Position numbers and translations under genes: made by a program. The notes below the pieces were generated by a model that saw only the letters and a program-made list of their open reading frames with translations, searched no databases and was not told the DNA's origin. DNA of 59,381 nt from an uncultured Actinomycetales bacterium (GTDB lineage: Bacteria; Actinomycetota; Actinomycetes; S36-B12), in assembly GCA_913063435.1 (NCBI GenBank), contig CAJXYI010000010.1:1-59381 (forward strand). The letters are read 5' to 3'. Each line of letters begins with the position of its first letter. Within the stretch, counting starts at the first letter, position 1. Of this stretch, positions 34,901 through 43,042 are shown piece by piece.

Positions 34901-36466
34901 GAGCCGCTGTGCTCCAGGGCGGGTAGTCAGCACATCGGTCTGGCGGTCCCAGACCAGTCGCGGGCGCAGTTCCGCGAACTCCTCGCCCGGATACCGACCG
35001 GCGAGCATGTCCAACACGGCCCGCCACACGGACTCGCTGAGATTGCGATAGGGGGCGCATCGGCGGATGAGCGCATAGAGCGACTCCACCTGCCAGTCAT
35101 CCATCGCGACGATGGCGATCACCTGCTGCGCGAGGACATCCAGCGGGTTCTCGGGCATGTGCAACGCCTCGATCGCACCTTCGCGCATCCGCTGCACGGT
35201 CACCGTCGCTTGCACCAGATCGCCGCGGTACTTGGGGAAGACGATCCCGTGGCTCACCGCACCGACCTGGTGGCCGGCACGACCCACCCGCTGCAGTCCA
35301 CTGGCCACGCTGGGTGGTGATTCGACCTGGACGACGAGGTCGATGGCTCCCATGTCGATGCCGAGTTCCATGCTGGAGGTCGCGACGACAGCGGGCAGGC
35401 GGCCACTCTTGAGGTCCTCTTCGATCATTTCCCGCTGCTCGCGACTCACCGAACCGTGGTGGGCGCGAGCGATGATCTCGCTGGATTCGTTCCGTTCCAT
35501 CCACCGGTCGTTGAGCGAGGCGGTCAAGCGTTCGGCCAGTCGTCGCGAGTTGACGAAGATCAGCGTGGAGCGATGCGCAGCGATCTCGTCCACGAGTCTG
35601 GACTCGACATGTGGCCAGATACTGCCGCCCGTTGATCCCGCGGCAGCCGATCCATCGAAGATCGGTTCGTCACCGCCGGGTTCGGTCATGTCCGCCACGG
35701 GAACGACGAGTCGCAGATCCCAGGTCTTGGCAGTCTGCGGCGCCACGATGCGGACATCGCCGCCCGGGCGCAGATAGTCAGCGATCGTCTCGACCGGTCG
35801 AGCTGTGGCGGAGAGTCCGATGCGTTGAATCGTGCGGTCAGGCTCATCGGATCGTCGAGATCGTGCGGTGGTCTCCTCGAGACGTTCGAGGCTGACGGCC
35901 AGATGCGCTCCACGTTTGGTTCCCGCGAGCGCGTGGATTTCATCGATGATGACCGTGCGCACGCCTGCGAGGGACTCACGGGCGGCGGAGGTGAGGATCA
36001 AGAACAGCGATTCGGGAGTCGTGATGAGGATGTCCGGCGGATGCGCGGCCAGCCTTCTCCGGGTGGCCGCATCGGTGTCGCCCGTGCGCACGCCGACGGT
36101 GATGTCGGGAATTTCGACTCCGAGCCGATCACCGGCCTGCCTGATGCCGACCAGCGGTGACCGCAGATTGCGTTCGATATCGGCCGCGAGCGCTTTCAGA
36201 GGCGACACATAGAGAATCCGACAGCGTTCACCGGGCGATGGTGGTGGCACGGCGATGCATCGATCGATGGCGGTGAGGAACGCAGCCAGGGTCTTGCCGG
36301 AGCCGGTCGGTGCGACCACGAGGGTGTCGTGCCCGCTCCCGATCTGTTGCCAGGCCTGATCCTGGACCTGGGTCGCAGCGGCGAAGGCATCGGCGAACCA
36401 CGAGCGGGTCGCCTGCGACCAGCCCGCGGGCGGAGTGGCGGAAGTCCCCGTCGACGGATCGGTCAC
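31925..36466 (-). CDS. lhr: Large ATP-dependent helicase Lhr
   Basis: 1513-residue superfamily 2 DNA translocase. Walker A VVAPTGSGKTLAAFLTAIDR near residue 50, DEIH box TVIIDEIHALAGTKRGAHLA, motif III IGLSATARP, motif VI QRVGRAGHQ. A long C-terminal region (residues 900-1500), shared by actinobacterial Lhr, follows and includes winged-helix and beta-barrel parts. Mycobacterial Lhr unwinds RNA:DNA hybrids and is induced by mitomycin C. I prefer GTG 36466 because GGGAGAGG lies nine nt before it; ATG 36475 has no spacing. First gene of lhr-nei. Confidence 0.94.
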   Translation of the reverse strand: MTDPSTGTSATPPAGWSQATRSWFADAFAAATQVQDQAWQQIGSGHDTLVVAPTGSGKTLAAFLTAIDRCIAVPPPSPGERCRILYVSPLKALAADIERNLRSPLVGIRQAGDRLGVEIPDITVGVRTGDTDAATRRRLAAHPPDILITTPESLFLILTSAARESLAGVRTVIIDEIHALAGTKRGAHLAVSLERLEETTARSRRSDEPDRTIQRIGLSATARPVETIADYLRPGGDVRIVAPQTAKTWDLRLVVPVADMTEPGGDEPIFDGSAAAGSTGGSIWPHVESRLVDEIAAHRSTLIFVNSRRLAERLTASLNDRWMERNESSEIIARAHHGSVSREQREMIEEDLKSGRLPAVVATSSMELGIDMGAIDLVVQVESPPSVASGLQRVGRAGHQVGAVSHGIVFPKYRGDLVQATVTVQRMREGAIEALHMPENPLDVLAQQVIAIVAMDDWQVESLYALIRRCAPYRNLSESVWRAVLDMLAGRYPGEEFAELRPRLVWDRQTDVLTTRPGAQRLAVTSGGTIPDRGLFGVFLIGTSMRVGELDEEMVYESRVGDLFALGASSWRIEDITADRVWVSPAPGELARMPFWRGDRPGRPMELGAAVGRFIGSVDPATDRSRLLDVGLDEYAADNLLSYITEQRHATGALPDDRTVVVERFRDELGDWRVVVHTPFGAQVHAPWALALGARLRGEHDVETQVMYSDDGIVLRLPDTVDDITPRAVADLIAFDPDEIEALVTAELGGSALFAGRFRECAARALLLPRRNPGKRSPLWQQRQRSAHLLSVASRYPDFPIVLETMRECLRDVFDLAGLRALLADMKSHAVTIVDVETSSPSPFAQSLLFDYVAQYLYDGDTPLAERRAAALTVDTGMLAELLGQTELRDLLDPDALTETVHRVSRRSHAVRDHEDLADLLRILGPLSTEQMIDRGIDPAFASTLVEQRRAIEVRIAGATHWAAIEDAGLLRDGLGCALPLGIPEVFCETVEDPLSDILTRYARTHGPFTTEDAAVAFGLGVRVVERTLTDVAARGHLARGGFTPGQRDDEWCDTEVLRRARRASIAALRQQAEPVDEHSYARYLSDWQGLIRPARAMDGVHGAVEQLAGYALPARHLDSLVLPARIADYSPAHLDQLISTGEVVWWGIASVPGDAWIGLAPVDIAPALLPIPEPVAPDSIEERVVQTLSSAGAVFFRDLYQHIAAHIPMTDDDLVRALWELVWSGRVTNDSLHPVRARLRHPNRRPGGSTTTAPSIAPRRSSRLPRRTRAPRGPSRTGPPQMAGRWALLPDATTDPTVRALAVTEAMLDRYGILARSIVSAESPPGGFAATYRILTSLEDAGSIQRTYAVEGLGGAQFAMPGVTDRLRRAAEGPPGVGLVLAAADPANPYGASVPWPVRTDEGRPTRGAGAVVVLVDAQPVIWLDRGLASLLTWPAPAERLSFAIDSLVDAAPRLDTRIAVQRINGRSVRELPHDHGIVAAFQDRGFSMSPKALTLRTPPRSQSPSPTHARG

Positions 36467-36573
36467 GGGCCACATCCTCTCCCGAGGGCACCCGGAGCGA
36501 AACCGCTGGACTCCGCCGGTCTACCTGCGCGGTGAGTGATGGTGGGGTTGACGATGTGCTTGACTGGCCGCCG

Positions 36574-36777
36574 ATGCCCACGATGAGACTCACGGATTTC
36601 TGGGAACGCATGACCGCGGTCTTCGGGCCTGACTACGCCGCCTCGTGGGCGAATGACTACGTGCTGGGCCCCCTGGGATCACGGACGGTGATGCAGGCGA
36701 TCGAAGCCGGGATCGATACCAGCGTGATCTGGCGTGCGGTGTGCGAGGTGGCCGATGTCCCCGGGTGGCTGCGATAA
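36574..36777 (+). CDS. DUF3046 family protein
   Basis: 67 residues starting MPTMRLTDFWERM; the conserved pattern MRLTxFWERM..FG..YA.SWA.D.VL..LG.RTV.QA...G.....VWRAVCE...VP of DUF3046 is complete. This small actinobacterial protein is nearly always encoded just before recA, and its function is unknown. ATG 36583 (MRLTDF) is an alternative start. Its stop TAA (36775-36777) is also the first half of the -10 hexamer of the next gene. Confidence 0.9.
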   Translation: MPTMRLTDFWERMTAVFGPDYAASWANDYVLGPLGSRTVMQAIEAGIDTSVIWRAVCEVADVPGWLR

Positions 36778-36780
36778 CGT
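36775..36780 (+). promoter_or_regulatory. -10 hexamer of the MFS gene, overlapping the DUF3046 stop
   Basis: TAACGT followed by seven nt and GTG 36788. Its first three bases are the TAA of DUF3046. Confidence 0.55.
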
Positions 36781-36787
36781 CGCGCCC

Positions 36788-38065
36788 GTGACCGCCTCAC
36801 TGGAGTTCACCACCGCGAGCCTCGAGCGCTATCAGCGCCGCTCGGTGTCGGTGCTGTCGGCCGGGCAGGTTCTGGGCAGCCTGGCCGTCGCAGGTGCGGT
36901 GGCGGCAGGCGCGCTGATCGCCGAGGGGGTGTCCGGGAGCGAGGGGGCGGCAGGACTGGCCCAGACATTCGGTGTTCTCGGTGCGGCGATCATGGCTCTG
37001 CCGCTCGCCCGACTCGCCCTCAGCAAGGGGCGGCGGGTGTCCCTGGCTTTCGGCTACGGCATTGGGGCGATCGGCTCGCTCATCGTGATCTCCGGTGCCG
37101 TGTGGCGCCTGCTGCCCGTGGTGTTCGCCGGCACGCTGCTCGTCGGAGTTGCGACCGCATCGGGGTTGCAGGCCCGTTATGCGGCAACCGACCTGGCGAC
37201 CGAGGAGACACGCGGGCGTTCGCTGTCGATCGTCGTCTGGGCCGGCACGATCGGTGCGGTGGCCGGGCCGAATCTGCTCGAGGTCTCCGGCCACCTCGGT
37301 GTCGCCCTCGGCCTGCCGCAACTGGCCGGACCGTATGTCGTCGGGTTCCTGGCGCTGGCGGCTGCAGCACTCGTGATCGGGATTTTCATGCGCCCGGACC
37401 CGTATCTGCTCGCGCGATCGGCTCGGGCCTCGAAGGACCCGGTGGCAGCGGCGGAGATCGCTCATCCTCGCCTGCGCGACGGGATCGCACACATCCGCCA
37501 CAACCCCACGGCGATCCTGGGTATCACCACCATCGCGATCGGACACGTCGTGATGGTGGCCGTGATGGTGATGACGCCGATCCACATGGCGCACGTCGAT
37601 GTGACCCTGCAGTTGATCGGACTCGTGATCAGCGTCCATGTCGCCGGGATGTACGCGCTCTCGCCGCTCGTCGGCTGGGCGGTCGACCGGATCGGTCGTA
37701 TCCCGGTGATCTGGGCGGGGATCGCGATCCTGGTGGTCTCCTGCGTCCTGGCCGCGATATCGGCAGGGGATGACATCCTCAGCCTCGGTATCGGTCTGTT
37801 CCTTCTCGGCCTCGGTTGGTCGTGCACCCTGATCGCCGGTTCGACGCTGCTCGTCGATGGCATCGCCGCACAGGAGCGACCGAGCGTGCAGGGGCTGTCG
37901 GATCTGGTGATGAACGCAGCGGGTGCGCTCGGAGGAGCGCTCGCAGGGCTCATCGTGTGGCTGAGTTCGTATGCGGTCCTCAGCCTGGTGTCGATCGTGC
38001 CGGTCGTCGCCTTGGCGTTGCTGATCCCGGCGTGTCGCCGCGGATCGAACACGCGTTCGCTCTAG
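36788..38065 (+). CDS. Major facilitator superfamily transporter
   Basis: 425 residues with about 12 membrane helices and a central charged loop (ASKDPVAAAEIAHPRLRDGIAHIRHNP). MFS-type sequence includes LARLALSKGRRVSLAFGYGIGAIG between helices 2 and 3 and LVGWAVDRIGRIPVIWAGI in the second half. GTG 36788 is set by the leaderless -10; longer upstream frames are DUF3046 read in another frame. The substrate is unknown. The last codons and stop contain the LexA box and -10 of the recA promoter, so this gene's 3' end is under double selection. Confidence 0.88.
   Translation: MTASLEFTTASLERYQRRSVSVLSAGQVLGSLAVAGAVAAGALIAEGVSGSEGAAGLAQTFGVLGAAIMALPLARLALSKGRRVSLAFGYGIGAIGSLIVISGAVWRLLPVVFAGTLLVGVATASGLQARYAATDLATEETRGRSLSIVVWAGTIGAVAGPNLLEVSGHLGVALGLPQLAGPYVVGFLALAAAALVIGIFMRPDPYLLARSARASKDPVAAAEIAHPRLRDGIAHIRHNPTAILGITTIAIGHVVMVAVMVMTPIHMAHVDVTLQLIGLVISVHVAGMYALSPLVGWAVDRIGRIPVIWAGIAILVVSCVLAAISAGDDILSLGIGLFLLGLGWSCTLIAGSTLLVDGIAAQERPSVQGLSDLVMNAAGALGGALAGLIVWLSSYAVLSLVSIVPVVALALLIPACRRGSNTRSL
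38045..38060 (+). promoter_or_regulatory. LexA (SOS) box of recA
   Basis: TCGAACACGCGTTCGC matches the actinobacterial SOS consensus TCGAAC-N4-GTTCGA at all but the last base. It lies inside the 3' end of the MFS coding region, two bp before the -10 hexamer, an ideal place for repression. Confidence 0.85.
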
Positions 38066-38068
38066 CCT
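38063..38068 (+). promoter_or_regulatory. recA-region -10 hexamer, overlapping the MFS stop codon
   Basis: TAGCCT; its TAG is the MFS stop. Seven nt later is GTG 38076, which opens a 35-codon frame upstream of recA. The LexA box ends two bp before it. Confidence 0.65.
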
Positions 38069-38075
38069 GGGGATC

Positions 38076-38183
38076 GTGAACGAGGAATTCCCCAGGGCAG
38101 TTCGTCGAGTCCAGGCGATGTCGGACCCTTCGCCTAACGTCGGCGCCCATCGAGCAAACCGCCTCGTCCGCCCCCGCACCTGA
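38076..38183 (+). CDS. Putative leaderless leader ORF upstream of recA (35 codons)
   Basis: GTG at the predicted +1 of the LexA-controlled promoter opens a 35-residue frame ending TGA at 38181-38183, 33 bp before the recA ATG. The peptide is basic (seven Arg) and ends LVRPRT. I know no family for it. It fits the leaderless rule (7-nt spacing) seen for real genes nearby, but it could be chance in high-GC sequence, and only ribosome profiling or conservation would show translation. Confidence 0.4.
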   Translation: MNEEFPRAVRRVQAMSDPSPNVGAHRANRLVRPRT

Positions 38184-38216
38184 CCGCATCAGGACCGCAC
38201 AGTGAAGGAGCCCACC

Positions 38217-39314
38217 ATGGCCTCGTCGAAGAACTCCACCCCGTCATCGAACGGCACCGACCGCGAGAAGGCCCTCGATGCCGCCCTCGCCCACATCGAG
38301 CGTCAGTTCGGCAAGGGCTCGGTCATGCGACTGGGCGAGGAAGGCCGACCTCCGGTCGACGTCATCCCCACCGGATCCATCGCCTTGGACGTCGCCCTGG
38401 GAATCGGGGGACTGCCCCGTGGTCGCATCGTGGAGGTCTACGGTCCCGAGAGCTCGGGCAAGACGACCGTCGCGCTGCATGCCATCGCGAATGTCCAGGC
38501 AGCCGGTGGCATCGCCGCGATGATCGACGCCGAGCATGCCCTCGATCCCACGTACGCCGCACGCCTCGGCGTCGATCTGGACAGCCTGTATGTGTCCCAG
38601 CCCGATACGGGGGAGCAGGCTCTGGAGATCGCCGACACCCTGGTGCGATCGGGTGCGATCGACCTGATCGTCATCGACTCCGTGGCGGCCCTGGTGCCGC
38701 GGGCGGAGATCGAGGGTGAGATGGGCGATAGCCACGTCGGCCTGCAGGCTCGGTTGATGAGCCAGGCGCTGCGCAAGATGGCCGGTGCATTGAGCCAGAC
38801 CGGCACGACGGCGATCTTCATCAACCAGCTGCGCGAGAAGATCGGTGTCATGTTCGGGTCACCGGAGACGACGACGGGTGGCAAGGCGTTGAAGTTCTAT
38901 GCCTCGGTGCGCCTGGACGTTCGCCGCATCGAGACTCTCAAAGGCGGCACCGAGGCGGTCGGTAACCGCACCCGGATCAAGGTCGTGAAGAACAAGATGG
39001 CACCGCCGTTCAAGCAGGCCGAGTTCGACATCCTCTACGGCGAGGGAATCTCGCGGGAAGGCAGCCTGATCGACCTGGGTGTCGATGCGGGGATCGTGAA
39101 GAAGTCCGGAGCCTGGTACACCTACGAGGGCGATCAGCTCGGTCAAGGCAAGGAGAACGCGCGAGCCTTCCTGCGCGACAATCCGGATCTGGCCGGTGAG
39201 ATCGAGAAGCGCATCCGCGAGCACATGGGTATCGATGCCAGCCTCGAGTCGGAGGCAGGCCGCGACGATGCCGTGGATCTCGATGCGCCGATCGACGTCG
39301 TCCCACTGGATTAG
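38217..39314 (+). CDS. recA: Recombinase RecA
   Basis: 365-residue ATP-dependent recombinase and LexA co-protease. Walker [11 protein letters not shown] near residue 80, Walker [11 protein letters not shown] near 150, the L2 region [28 protein letters not shown] near 200-230, an acidic C terminus. The ATG follows GAAGGAGCCCACC; GTG 38202 would put that ribosome binding site inside the gene, so it is rejected. Predicted LexA control through the box at 38045. recX follows after six bp. No intein is present. Confidence 0.98.
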   Translation: MASSKNSTPSSNGTDREKALDAALAHIERQFGKGSVMRLGEEGRPPVDVIPTGSIALDVALGIGGLPRGRIVEVYGPESSGKTTVALHAIANVQAAGGIAAMIDAEHALDPTYAARLGVDLDSLYVSQPDTGEQALEIADTLVRSGAIDLIVIDSVAALVPRAEIEGEMGDSHVGLQARLMSQALRKMAGALSQTGTTAIFINQLREKIGVMFGSPETTTGGKALKFYASVRLDVRRIETLKGGTEAVGNRTRIKVVKNKMAPPFKQAEFDILYGEGISREGSLIDLGVDAGIVKKSGAWYTYEGDQLGQGKENARAFLRDNPDLAGEIEKRIREHMGIDASLESEAGRDDAVDLDAPIDVVPLD

Positions 39315-39320
39315 CACCCG

Positions 39321-39914
39321 ATGGTCCGCCGCGATCAGCCGACGCCGGGATCCCTTGCGGATCTCGGTCCCGAAGCCGATCCTGAACAGGTGGCGCGCAC
39401 CATCGCCCTGCGACGATTGGAAGCCGCTCCTCGCACGCGTGCCGAACTCGCACGGACCCTCGCTGAGCGGGGCATAGCCGCAGACGTCAGTGACCGGGTT
39501 CTCGATCGGTTCACCGAGGTCGGGTTGATCGACGATGCGGCTTTCGCCCACCAGTGGGTGGAATCGCGCCATCGGGGTAGGGCCCTCGCGCGTTCGGTCC
39601 TGCGTCGAGAACTGCACCAGCGTGGAGTCGAGCCGGAGGTGATCGATGAGGCTGTCGAGTCCCTTGATGACGACGATGAGTGGGTCCGTGCTCGGGAGTT
39701 CGCCCGTCGCAAGATCCGCATCAAAGCAGGAGAGGACTCCCGCAAAGCCGTGCAGCGTCTCGCGGGGCAGTTGGCCCGCAAGGGGTATCCGGCAGGTGTG
39801 TCCTTCGCTGTGGCCCGTGAGGCGCTAGCCGATGCGTTGCAGGAGGGGCAGGATGATCCGATCGATGAGTTGGGCGCAGGTGTCGTCATCGGGGACGTCC
39901 CCGTAGATGAGTAG
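39321..39914 (+). CDS. recX: Regulatory protein RecX
   Basis: 197-residue helical repeat protein that limits RecA filament growth. Typical features: ALRRLEAAPRTRAELARTLAERGI near residues 30-53, VLDRFTEVGLIDDAAFAHQWVESR, and GRALARSVLRRELHQRGVEPEVIDEAV, the three-helix repeats of RecX. Cotranscribed with recA (6-bp gap). Its last 90 bp overlap the convergent TetR gene. The C terminus after residue 175 (acidic) may be an extension allowed by this overlap. Confidence 0.93.
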   Translation: MVRRDQPTPGSLADLGPEADPEQVARTIALRRLEAAPRTRAELARTLAERGIAADVSDRVLDRFTEVGLIDDAAFAHQWVESRHRGRALARSVLRRELHQRGVEPEVIDEAVESLDDDDEWVRAREFARRKIRIKAGEDSRKAVQRLAGQLARKGYPAGVSFAVAREALADALQEGQDDPIDELGAGVVIGDVPVDE

Positions 39915-40427
39915 CCGGTGCATCACGATGGCGTCGGGTATCTCGAAGATGAACGGGTCGATGGGCTGGTGGGGAATCTCGCCGCGGGCCATCGCGCGCT
40001 GCAGCACAGCGACTAATTCCGCCTCCATGGGTTCGGCCATCCGGATGCGGAATTCGCGCACGAGGGCCGGATCGTGTGCTGATTCACTGATCAGCTCCCG
40101 CACGACGGTGCTCATCGACCCGCGCAGGATCGCGGTGAAGGCGGTCATGGATCCCAGGAGATCTTCGCGCAGCGTCCCGGTGTCCGGATAGGACTCCGGG
40201 ACCGCGTGCGCCATCGTGGTCACGAAGACATCGAGGCCTAGTTCGCGCACATTGGCCCACCGGCGATACAGCGCAGCTTTTCCGGTACCGGCGCGTCGGG
40301 CGATGCTGTCCATGGATGCCCCACGCAAGCCCCGCTCGGCGATCTCGGCCAGCGTCGCCTCGTGAACCGCGGACACGAGCTCCTCGCCGGTGCGTCGCTG
40401 CCGACACGGCACCGCGGACGTGGTCAT
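39825..40427 (-). CDS. TetR family transcriptional regulator
   Basis: 200 residues. N-terminal helix-turn-helix: TLAEIAERGLRGASMDSIARRAGTGKAALYRRWANVRELGLDVF near residues 25-68, the TetR pattern. The C-terminal ligand domain ends DRIILPLLQRIG. Divergent from the MMPL transporter; two inverted repeats in the 105-bp gap are its likely operators. TAATCT on the minus strand (40434-40439) is six nt before the ATG, so its mRNA is predicted leaderless. Most likely represses the MMPL gene in response to a transported or toxic lipophilic compound. Confidence 0.92.
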   Translation of the reverse strand: MTTSAVPCRQRRTGEELVSAVHEATLAEIAERGLRGASMDSIARRAGTGKAALYRRWANVRELGLDVFVTTMAHAVPESYPDTGTLREDLLGSMTAFTAILRGSMSTVVRELISESAHDPALVREFRIRMAEPMEAELVAVLQRAMARGEIPHQPIDPFIFEIPDAIVMHRLLIYGDVPDDDTCAQLIDRIILPLLQRIG

Positions 40428-40433
40428 GACCGA

Positions 40434-40439
40434 AGATTA
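40434..40439 (-). promoter_or_regulatory. tetR-type gene -10 hexamer (leaderless)
   Basis: Reads TAATCT on the minus strand, six nt before the regulator's ATG (40427). Operator 1 begins eight bp upstream of it. Confidence 0.6.
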
Positions 40440-40446
40440 CGGCATC

Positions 40447-40464
40447 GTGAACGTCTATGTTCAC
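40447..40464. promoter_or_regulatory. TetR operator 1
   Basis: GTGAACGTCTATGTTCAC: perfect 6-bp arms GTGAAC/GTTCAC around six bases. It lies between the two divergent promoters and 32 bp from operator 2 (start to start). Confidence 0.75.
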
Positions 40465-40478
40465 TGGACCGTCGGTTT

Positions 40479-40496
40479 GTGAACGGTTATGTTCCT
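40479..40496. promoter_or_regulatory. TetR operator 2
   Basis: GTGAACGGTTATGTTCCT, the same GTGAAC-N6-GTTC layout with one arm shortened. It contains TATGTT (40489-40494), a likely -10 for the MMPL gene (TGGACC at 40465-40470 as -35, 18-bp spacer), so binding would block RNA polymerase. Confidence 0.7.
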
Positions 40497-40532
40497 TGTT
40501 AAGGTGCCTGCACGATCTTCGAGAGGAGCACC

Positions 40533-42896
40533 ATGCCCGGCTTGTCCGCGTGGGCGGTTCGTCGTCCCGTCGCCGCACTCATCGCCTGGTTCGCGGCGTT
40601 ACTCGTCCTCATCGGCCTGGGCGTGGGACTCGGGGGCACCTATAACGACGCCTTCGAATTGCCCGACACCGAATCCAAGGTGGCGACCGACCTGTTGACG
40701 GCCAGTGGCACCGACACGAGCAATATCGACGGCGGTGCAACGGTCGTGTGGTCCCCGGCCAGCGGGCCTGCCTTGAGCGAGGAGACCGCAGCGGAGGTTC
40801 TCCCGGTGCTCCAGGAGATCGCAACATTGGATTCGGTCACCTGCGTGAGCAATCCGTTCGATCCGAATGGGGCCGGGCTGGGCCGTGATTGCGCAGCCGG
40901 TGGACTCGATCTCGGCTCCGCCGCGCAAGCGCTCACTCCGGAAGAACTGCAGATCCTGGCGGCGACCTTCGCTCCGGTCAGCCCGGACGGCACGGTTGCC
41001 TACGCGAACATCACCTTGGCCACCGACGCCTCCGGCGCACCCATCGTTTCGGCCGCCGATGCCGCGAGCATCTTCGAGGATGTCGACGGGGCTCGCAGTG
41101 CCTCGTTGGCGATCGGTGTGCAGGGCCAGGTACTGGAATTCGCCGGACAGCAGCCGCCCTCGAGCGAACTCATCGGCATCATCGTGGCGATCATCATCCT
41201 GCTGATCGCATTCGGGTCGATCGTCGCCGCGGGTCTGCCGATCATCACCGCGATGGTGGGCTTGGTCGGCGGCCTCACCTTCATCACGTTCGCGGCGAAC
41301 TTCCTGGACGTAGCGACCTTCGCCCCCACTCTCGCAGCGATGATCGGCCTCGGTGTCGGTATCGACTACGCGCTGTTCGTCATCAACCGTTATCGGCAGG
41401 CCCTGCTGGTGGGTCATGAGCCGAAGCAGGCGGCAATCGAGGCGATGGAAACCGCCGGGCGCGCGGTCGTGTTCGCCGGTTCCGCCGTCATCATCGGTCT
41501 GCTGGGACTGCTGGTGCTCGGGATCGGATTCTTCACCGGCCTCGCCATCGGTGCGTCCGTGACGGTGATCATGGTGATGCTCTCCGCCGTGTGGTTCCTG
41601 CCCGCGGTCTTGAGTCTGCTGGGCACGAAGACTCTGGCGCTGCGACTGCCGTGGGGTAAGAAGGCCGGATCTGGCAAGGCGGAAGGTCGGGGCTGGGCTC
41701 ATTATGGGCGCGGTCTGCAGAAGATGCCGTGGCTGACCAGTGCGCTGGCGTTGGGCTTCGTCGTCATCCTGGCGATCCCGGCCTTCAGCCTGCGTCAGGG
41801 TTTCGCCGACGATTCGGGGAAGCCGGAAGGTTCCAATGCGCGCATCGCCTACGACCTGCGCGCCGAAGGATTCGGACCCGGATCGAACGGCCCCTTCCTC
41901 GTGGTGGCCGATCTCGAAGGTGTCACCGATCCGCAGGCCTACGCCACGATCGTTGCTGGACTAGCTGCTGCGCCAGGTGTTGCGGGAACGTCACCCTCGG
42001 TGGATGCGCTTCCGGTTCTGGGCAAACTCGCCGAACTGCAAGCCGAAGCTGGTGATGCTCCCGAGCAGCAACTCATCCAAGCGATCGCGGTCTACCCCGC
42101 GAGTGCTCCGCAGGATGCCGAGACGACCGACTTGCTCAATGAGTTGCGTGATGAGGTCAACCCGGCACTCGAGGCGGCGACAGGGGCGACCTTGTACGTC
42201 GGCGGCGCGCAGGCGATCACCCAGGACTTCACCCAGGTGCTCACCGACGCCTTGCCGATCTTCTTGATCGTGGTCGTCGGTTTGGGATTCATCGCCCTGG
42301 TGATCTTGTTCCACTCGATCCTGGTTCCCCTGACCGGTGCGTTGACATCGCTGCTGAGTCTCGGTGCAGCGATGGGAGTCTCGGTGGCGGTCTTCCAGTG
42401 GGGTTGGTTCGCCGAACTGCTCGGAGTCTCGGGCACCGGACCGATCTTCCCATTCGTACCGATCATGGTCTTCGCGATCCTGTTCGGACTCTCGATGGAC
42501 TACCAGGTCTTCCTGGTGTCACGCATGCAGGAGGAATGGCAGCGCACGACGGACAACCTCGTGAGTATCCGACGAGGCCTCGCCGGGTCCGGTCGAGTAG
42601 TGGTCATCGCGGCGTTGATCCTGTCGAGTGTCTTCATGGCATTCATCCCCAGCACCGATTCGATCATCAAGCTGTTCGGTGTGGCACTCGCCTCTGCGGT
42701 ACTGATCGATGCCTTCGTCGTTCGTCTGATCCTGGTGCCCAGCCTGATGAGCATGTTCGGCAAGGCCAACTGGTGGCTGCCGGGCTGGTTGGAGCGCATT
42801 CTGCCGACGGTCAAGGTCGAGCCGGGCGAGGATGAGATCGCTGACGACGTCGAAGGCGGTGGCAGCGAAACCGATCGTCAGCCCGTGGGTGTCTGA
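40533..42896 (+). CDS. MMPL family RND-type transporter
   Basis: 787 residues with 12 predicted membrane helices in the RND layout: helix 1 (10-32), a large extracytoplasmic domain, helices 2-6 (about 210-375), a second extracytoplasmic domain, helices 7-12 (about 575-755). Proton-relay Asp-Tyr pairs characteristic of MmpL are present: GVGIDYALFVINRYRQ near 272 and GLSMDYQVFLVSRMQEEW near 650. GAGAGGAGCACC precedes the ATG. Regulated by the divergent TetR protein. Likely exports a lipid or hydrophobic compound; substrate unknown. Confidence 0.93.
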   Translation: MPGLSAWAVRRPVAALIAWFAALLVLIGLGVGLGGTYNDAFELPDTESKVATDLLTASGTDTSNIDGGATVVWSPASGPALSEETAAEVLPVLQEIATLDSVTCVSNPFDPNGAGLGRDCAAGGLDLGSAAQALTPEELQILAATFAPVSPDGTVAYANITLATDASGAPIVSAADAASIFEDVDGARSASLAIGVQGQVLEFAGQQPPSSELIGIIVAIIILLIAFGSIVAAGLPIITAMVGLVGGLTFITFAANFLDVATFAPTLAAMIGLGVGIDYALFVINRYRQALLVGHEPKQAAIEAMETAGRAVVFAGSAVIIGLLGLLVLGIGFFTGLAIGASVTVIMVMLSAVWFLPAVLSLLGTKTLALRLPWGKKAGSGKAEGRGWAHYGRGLQKMPWLTSALALGFVVILAIPAFSLRQGFADDSGKPEGSNARIAYDLRAEGFGPGSNGPFLVVADLEGVTDPQAYATIVAGLAAAPGVAGTSPSVDALPVLGKLAELQAEAGDAPEQQLIQAIAVYPASAPQDAETTDLLNELRDEVNPALEAATGATLYVGGAQAITQDFTQVLTDALPIFLIVVVGLGFIALVILFHSILVPLTGALTSLLSLGAAMGVSVAVFQWGWFAELLGVSGTGPIFPFVPIMVFAILFGLSMDYQVFLVSRMQEEWQRTTDNLVSIRRGLAGSGRVVVIAALILSSVFMAFIPSTDSIIKLFGVALASAVLIDAFVVRLILVPSLMSMFGKANWWLPGWLERILPTVKVEPGEDEIADDVEGGGSETDRQPVGV

Positions 42897-43013
42897 CACG
42901 CGCCTCGTGACCTGACATCACGGTGGCACGACGACTCGCGATGATTCGACGGTTGTCGTTCATCCGGGGTTCAACGAAACGGTATCGATTCGCAAGGTGA
43001 CAACGATGTCCTG

Positions 43014-43034
43014 CAGGGGTCCATTCAACCCCTG
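43014..43034 (+). promoter_or_regulatory. Hairpin abutting the nucleotidase ribosome binding site
   Basis: CAGGGGT-CCATTCA-ACCCCTG, perfect 7-bp stem, immediately followed by the GGAGG that serves the GTG at 43043. Could limit ribosome access. Confidence 0.45.
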
Positions 43035-43042
43035 GAGGATTC

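Noticed and set aside
31925-36475. Possible frameshift in lhr around the Arg/Pro/Ser-rich stretch near residues 1250-1300
   Set aside because: The frame stays open on both sides and the C-terminal region resumes normal Lhr-like sequence, so this is a low-complexity linker.
36797-38179. A 460-codon minus-strand frame across the MFS gene and recA leader
   Set aside because: The translation is a charged, low-complexity shadow (His, Arg, Asp, Gln-rich) of a clear 12-helix transporter.
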